The notes under the pieces were generated by a model. The model searched no databases and had not been told where the DNA came from. It saw only the letters and a program-made list of their open reading frames with translations. The position numbers and the translations under genes were made by a program. Below are positions 58,681 to 64,000 of a stretch of 64,000 nt of DNA, piece after piece. This DNA comes from Juglans regia (taxonomy: Eukaryota > Streptophyta > Magnoliopsida > Fagales > Juglandaceae), in the NCBI RefSeq assembly GCF_001411555.2, contig NC_049909.1, positions 8,997,485 through 9,061,484 on the forward strand, written 5' to 3'. How positions within the stretch are numbered: position 1 is the stretch's first letter; each line of letters begins with the position of its first letter.

Positions 58681-60040
58681 GCGGTAAAGAACTCACAGGG
58701 AAATGGGAATGATGTGTGGGGTGGAGGACTGTGTTTACAGTGGCTGTGATACTCAAGGTGGTGGTTGTTTATAGTTGGGCGGGGGCTGAGACGTGGCTAA
58801 AGCTGGCGGTCGAAACATAGGTTGTTGTGGGGGTTCTCAGTGGGTTGAGCAATGGTGGGCTATGGCCCTTGCATGGAGGGATATGTGGTGTTGCTATGCT
58901 CGATAGTTGGATCTTGTTGGTTGATGGCTAGTGATTGGAGTCTGGGCTAGGATCTAGATGGAGTTGCGGCGGTGAGTGGCGAAAAATGATAAAACAGAGG
59001 GGGTGAGATGCGGAGGGGTTGTCGGAGGCGTTGAGGCTGAGTGGGGTACGACGATTGCATGGGGGTGCGACGAGGCTCGATTGAGCTGGGTTTCTCGTGC
59101 GGTGGTTCACGGCGGTGCTCGAACCCACAAAGTTCATGGAAGAGAGATGAGAGAAACTGAGGGGAGAGTCGTTGGGAGGCTAAGACATATGACGGTGGAC
59201 CGAGAGAGAGAGGAGGTGGTGGTCACGGGGAGGCTTGGTGGTGGAGGTGGCGTAGCTGGCCGCGGGTCTTAGTTAGCGTGGCTTGAAGAAGAAAGAACAG
59301 GGAGAGGAGGGAGAGGGAAGCAATCAGAGGGAAATGGAGAGGGGAGTTTACCGACTTGAGGTGGTATGGCCGGCGGTTGCACTAGAAGATCAGGACGGCG
59401 GCGCAGTGGAGGCAAGGGAGAAGAGAGAGTCACGGGCTGGGAGGGGGGAGAAATGGTGCTGGAGGGAGGTGAGAGAGAGTAGAGAGGAAATTAGGGAATT
59501 AGGGTTTTAATCCTAACCCTACATCTATGGATTCCTAACCTAGATCCAACGGTGAGGATTAAATCCAACTAAAATAAAAGGCATAGAGAAATAGAGAATA
59601 GAAATAATTGCAAGGGAAATTCACTGAGTTTTAAACCAACTTTTATTCTTGATAAGATAATAATATTCTTCATCATAAAATAAAATGATGTGTTTAATAA
59701 ATATTTTTAAGAGAAATAAAAGCATCTAAATAAATAGAGTTTTTAACATAAAATAAAATGGTGAATATTACATAATATTCCTAAAGAAATAAAATCATTT
59801 AAATAAAATAATTTTCTAAAACTATATTATTTTCTCAGCTCTAAAAATATAAAGAGGCCTACTTTAAAATTAGGCTAACACTTTAAATACCAATTTAAAA
59901 TAATTTTCGATATTTAAAATATTTGGAGGATTTTAAAATACTCAGCTCGCTTTAAAAATCATCTGCTAAATTTAAAGCACAAGTTCAATATTTAAAATAC
60001 AAAGGCGAGACTCGCTACCAATCAAGAGAAAAATGATCGG
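58681..60040 (-). mobile_element. Second copy of the third-family 5' segment
   Basis: It repeats the layout of 57420-58680: a G-rich segment, the phrase aaccctacatctatggattcctaacctagatccaac, AT-rich sequence, then gcgagactcgctaccaatcaagagaaa. It is either a tandem duplicate or the continuation of 54371-55070 after insertion of the LTR at 55071. Confidence 0.5.
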
Positions 60041-60392
60041 TTGGTCACATGTTGACATGCGAATGCAGTTGAAGTTAATTTTCTCGTATATGACATATAA
60101 TCAATACGAGAAAGTTCTTGCCAATTTTTTTATAAATGTTCGAATGTTCACTATAACATTCCAACATAATTCCTACGACGTTCGAATGTTTATTTACTTT
60201 TTGAACGTGGTTTATATATTAATGTTCAATACTATAATAAATCATAAATTATATAGTTATATAGAATAGGAATCTATATTTATATATTATATATAATATA
60301 ATTATATAGTAATGTATATAGTATATATTATATGGTTATATAGTATAGTAATCCATATAGTTAGTTATTACATATTACCTGGGATACATTAT
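60041..60392. other. AT-rich spacer with a hairpin
   Basis: It includes gttcgaatgtt and aacattccaac (60138-60148 and 60155-60165), a 10-of-11 stem with a 6-base loop, then TATA-rich sequence. It may be the non-coding region of the following viral relic. Confidence 0.4.
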
Positions 60393-60405
60393 TGGTATCA
60401 GAGCC
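60393..60405 (+). promoter_or_regulatory. tRNA-Met primer site of the pararetrovirus relic
   Basis: TGGTATCAGAGCC followed by attga. Unlike the other primer sites here it is not preceded by an LTR terminus, which is why a pararetrovirus was considered. Confidence 0.75.
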
Positions 60406-62790
60406 ATTGACTATTAATATTAGTATCTATTTTATCTATTCTATTTTATCTGTTTTATATTATTGTTATGGAACATTATTTTGTTCATAGTGCTGGTTAT
60501 CATGATCTTTATGATTTAAAATGTCTATATTATAATACAAGGCTCGAATTAAAGCTAATGATGGATAGAATAAAGGATCTTAATAAAAAACAACAACTAA
60601 TGAAACAAGATAAAGATGCAACGATTAACAAATATTGGATATTCATAAGTGGACAAGCAACAATAGATGAATGAAATGATCATTGCAATTTCATAAAAAA
60701 CGAGATTAAAAGTATAAGAAATCATTTGAGTATTCTTGCTTTATGAAAAAAAAAGAGTAAAAATTCACTAAATACAAGTTTTTAACAATGATAGACTATA
60801 AAAAAGAAAATGAGTATTTTGAGAAGTCTTGTGTTGGTAAGCCATGAAAAATCTGTTGGTGAGCCCATTTATGCTAGAGAGCTTTAAGGGTGGTCCCAGT
60901 GGTATTCCCGCAAGATCCTAATCTACTTATTCTCTTTAAATCTAGGAAATCATTGCTTAAAAATTTTGGAACAATGAATTCTTTATTCAGATTTGACTCA
61001 TCCAAATCTTTTTTTAGTATACATATAGAACTTGAGAACATCAATCAAGAAGATTAAAATATATTAAACATAAAAAGAAATTTACAAGATTGGACAATTC
61101 CTAGTGTACCAAAAAATCAAATCTATAAACAATTTACTTTTTCTTCAAAATTATCACTCCTTACTAATTATACTATTAAAACTGTAGAGAAAACTATTAG
61201 TTTAAACAATGATTATGAATCATTATAATTATTAACCAAAGATGGTATTAAACATTATAAGGAATAGAAATATTCCTTCATACATATTGGATTAGTAAAA
61301 AGTTGTCATAAAACCACACACTAGAAGTGGATTAAATACCTCATGATTACATTTTCTAAGAGATGGAAAACATTATAAATTTCATGATTGATTACATGGT
61401 ATGGTAGAATCTAGCCTGTTCCAAGGCCTGGTTTATTTCAATTGTTATCCTAATTATTACCTTACATTATTTGATACTAATATTCTACTGCTTTAATATT
61501 AAATATTAAAACTAATGCTTATCATATGATGAAAGGATCACATCCTTTAAATATAGTATATAGGATCCATTATAGACTAATGAAAACAACACTAGAGCCA
61601 CAGGCTCTTCTTACAAGTCCAAAAAGTTATAAATTATTATTACAATCTAGCACACCAAATTCTAGTATACAGATTCCTAAACAGATTCATTGGAATCAAA
61701 TCACTCTTCCTAATGAATGGAAATTAGATAATATAACTCCATTATCTAAAATAGAAAACAATGCTACAGATGACTTAGAATACATAGATTAAAAGACGGA
61801 TGAATTAGTCCAAATAGCTTTTCAACATTTTAGAAGATCGTTTTTACATTATTGTTCACCAGCACCCTCTAGTTATCATATACCCATAACTGTTCTTACT
61901 TCAGCTTCTCAGAATCGACCCCAAAACTCGGATACCAGATCCCAAAATCTGATACCAGATCCCAAAATCTAGACACCCAGATCTGGGAAATTATTCCTGA
62001 AAACATTATAAATACATCTATATATACTATTAATTCTAGTACACCATTTACTTCAAATTATCCTGAGCAATCAAAAGAACCATCTTCTTCAACATATTCA
62101 CAAGTAGTTGAAGATACTCAAATATACACTCTTAGTAAGGAAGATTTTAAGATAAATAAAGATTATCTTAAACAAGATTATATGAAAAAATGGAAGGAGA
62201 TTATTATTCTTCTAAACTTTTACAAAAATGGAATGAGATTATATTCAAGAGAAATATTATGAGTACTTAGAAGAAATACAAGCTAATATACATTTCTTTA
62301 CATGGTTTGAAATCTATAAATCAAACCAATTATCAACCATAAATAGGACTATTAATCAATGGATTAAGGAATAGAGTGATCAAATTGTTTATGAAGAATA
62401 TCCTCATTTTGAAGCCATTAAGTACAGCCAAAGAGGTACTCAAATCTTAGCTTCACCAATAAAGAAATATAATTCCAAAACATAAACTAAAAACACAAAT
62501 AATATAATCCAACAAAACAATTATATTAATTTATATTTAAAAACTATGAGTAAACAATTAGAGAGAATTGAAATCCAATTGTCTCCCATTAATCCTACTG
62601 TTAAAAAAGCAAAAGAAACTCCTTTATTTGTTCCTCATGAAATACCATCCCATTTAAAAACTATTTTTTTTCTAAAAATAAAAATGATTTAATAGAACAA
62701 ATCTCTAATAAGTTAGAAAAATTAAATATTACGAATACTGCCTCTTCTTCAAAAAAACCTCATATTAATGTATTAAGTAAATCAGATGCT
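60393..62790 (+). mobile_element. Endogenous pararetrovirus relic (Caulimoviridae-like)
   Basis: A perfect tRNA-Met primer site (60393-60405) opens the block without any LTR. A first open frame (60468-60674) looks coiled-coil-like. The next part (about 61080-61792) resembles a caulimovirid movement protein, with recognisable words such as IHIGLV and WNQITLPNEWKL, and a third, lysine/serine-rich part runs to 62790. The order fits petuvirus- or florendovirus-type genomes (established family knowledge). At least ten stops and several frameshifts are visible, and no protease, reverse transcriptase or RNase H is present. It is an inactive partial copy. Alternative: an unusual gypsy leader. Confidence 0.55.
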
Positions 62791-64000
62791 CGCATAAAAT
62801 ATCTACAAGTGCACATAATCGTAACAAGTAGTGAGTGTTTTAAAGAAAATGGATGTCGAACTCACATGGATTAATTATGCTATAAAGTACTGAAATTTAC
62901 TAAATTAATTACTATTTAGAATACCAAAATTTAAAGAATAGATTATCTAAACTAAACTGAAGAAAAGAGTATTAAAATTAAGATTTTAAAGATATTAAGA
63001 ATAGATCTAGAGCGTTTGATTTCATCTAGCAAATTCCACACAATTTATTCTTCCTTATTATAGAATCCCAATTATCCAAAGTTGATGATAAAAATCTCTT
63101 AACTATTCAATATTTTCTCTCGAACAATACTAAAAATATCCCCAATTAATAACTCCATATCTCTATATGAATTTAACTAATTGGAGACTTATTAAGTTTT
63201 TTGGATTTTTCTTTAAAATCACACTAATCGCGGTAAAGTATCTCTACTTTCGCTCAACCAATGGTGCTTAGTCTTAGAGCTTTAATCACAAATCACCTCT
63301 CAATCTCATTGCAATTCAATAGATCGAGTAATAATTAGCTAGAAAGTTGCAAGCATTAAGAATAAGGAATAAACACTCAATCATGGAAGTATTGAAAATA
63401 CGATAAAATTAGTTGATGAAGCATGCGGCTCTCGCCTATGCCCTCCAGATCTGCTTCCTTGAAAAAAACTTAAAGAATAAATTATGGAATATTTTTACTC
63501 TAAAACTCAGACTCTCCTCCTTTATTCATCCCACAATACGAGATTAAATAGATGTCAAAACTCAAATTCAGAAATAAGATAAATGCGGCTACAATCTAGC
63601 CTAAAGATCTGGAAAATAGTTTCTAAAGATAAATATCAACATAAAAGAAATTATCCCGAGAATAACGGAATTATCTAAAATGGAAGATTCAGTAAAAAGC
63701 AGCTTGATTCATGGAGTTCGTGAGGATTGCGAAACTTGGAAGGGTAGATGTCATGTGCGCTGAATATAACTGGTCTCCTCGCCTATCGAGAGAAAAGACT
63801 GTCGACCGGGATGATAGAACCCTCTCGCCATCCTACTGAGCGGAAAAACTACTCGCCTTTACTAGTTGTTGCCCAAGATGTCGTTTATGTTGGTCTTTTA
63901 AGTTGGTCTTTTAGACTAGTTGTTGCTCAAGATGTAGTTTTCGTGCCCAGAAGGTAAAATATATCGCTTATCACCTAACTCTGGTCTCAAATTATGGTCG
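62791..64000. repeat. Unclassified repeat-like region
   Basis: It starts near agtgcacataatcgtaacaagtagtgag, a phrase I associate with a dispersed plant repeat (recollection, unverified). No coding domain. Near the end a 54-bp period gives two copies of actagttgttgcycaagatg (63861 and 63915). Confidence 0.35.

Overview
The window is plant nuclear DNA that is almost entirely transposable-element sequence around one host gene. Organism inference: an intron-containing NRT1/PTR (NPF) gene, Ty3/gypsy elements primed by initiator tRNA-Met, plant L1 and hAT relics, and many AT-rich MITEs, one with a GTTTGGATAGT end. I associate that MITE type with Fagales such as walnut, hickory or bayberry, so I suggest a woody Fagales-like dicot; the genus is unproven. 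Two runs of exactly 100 N (39883-39982, 42258-42357) are assembly gaps.

Layout. 1-11374: truncated and rearranged long terminal repeats (LTRs) and leader pieces in both orientations. 11375-16139: a deleted Ty3/gypsy element on the minus strand with an intact 5' LTR, primer-binding site, broken gag and a truncated 3' LTR. 16850-20190: a decayed L1 LINE. 20190-20535: the 3' end of another gypsy element. 20600-23750: a decayed hAT element. 24413-32939: solo LTR inside solo LTR inside solo LTR, plus a 172-bp TRIM solo LTR, each level with a target-site duplication (TSD). 33328-36770: the host gene, a five-exon NPF4-type transporter on the minus strand, with a TATA box at 36857. 37905-41578: a TRIM and MITEs. 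42254-50028: a young non-autonomous gypsy element with near-identical LTRs, one cut by a gap. 50248-53064: another solo LTR. 53706-54365: a LINE tail. 54371-60040: tandem and truncated LTRs of a related family. 60393-62790: a broken endogenous pararetrovirus relic. 62800-64000: an unclassified repeat.

Most of the window belongs to one superfamily of very long LTRs (2.2-3.0 kb) with termini TGTAACRCCC and GGGGCGTTACA. These LTRs share an unusual internal plan: a GC-rich first segment, a GTAAGT-type donor, a mini-exon of about 54-66 nt, a CAG/GTAAGC donor, a minisatellite whose unit differs between copies, a short hairpin whose two arms change together, a CAG acceptor, and a tiny acidic reading frame. 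It looks like a spliced leader carried inside the LTR, and it is the most unusual pattern here. I see no CRISPR array, tRNA gene or rRNA gene, and no intact element able to move by itself.
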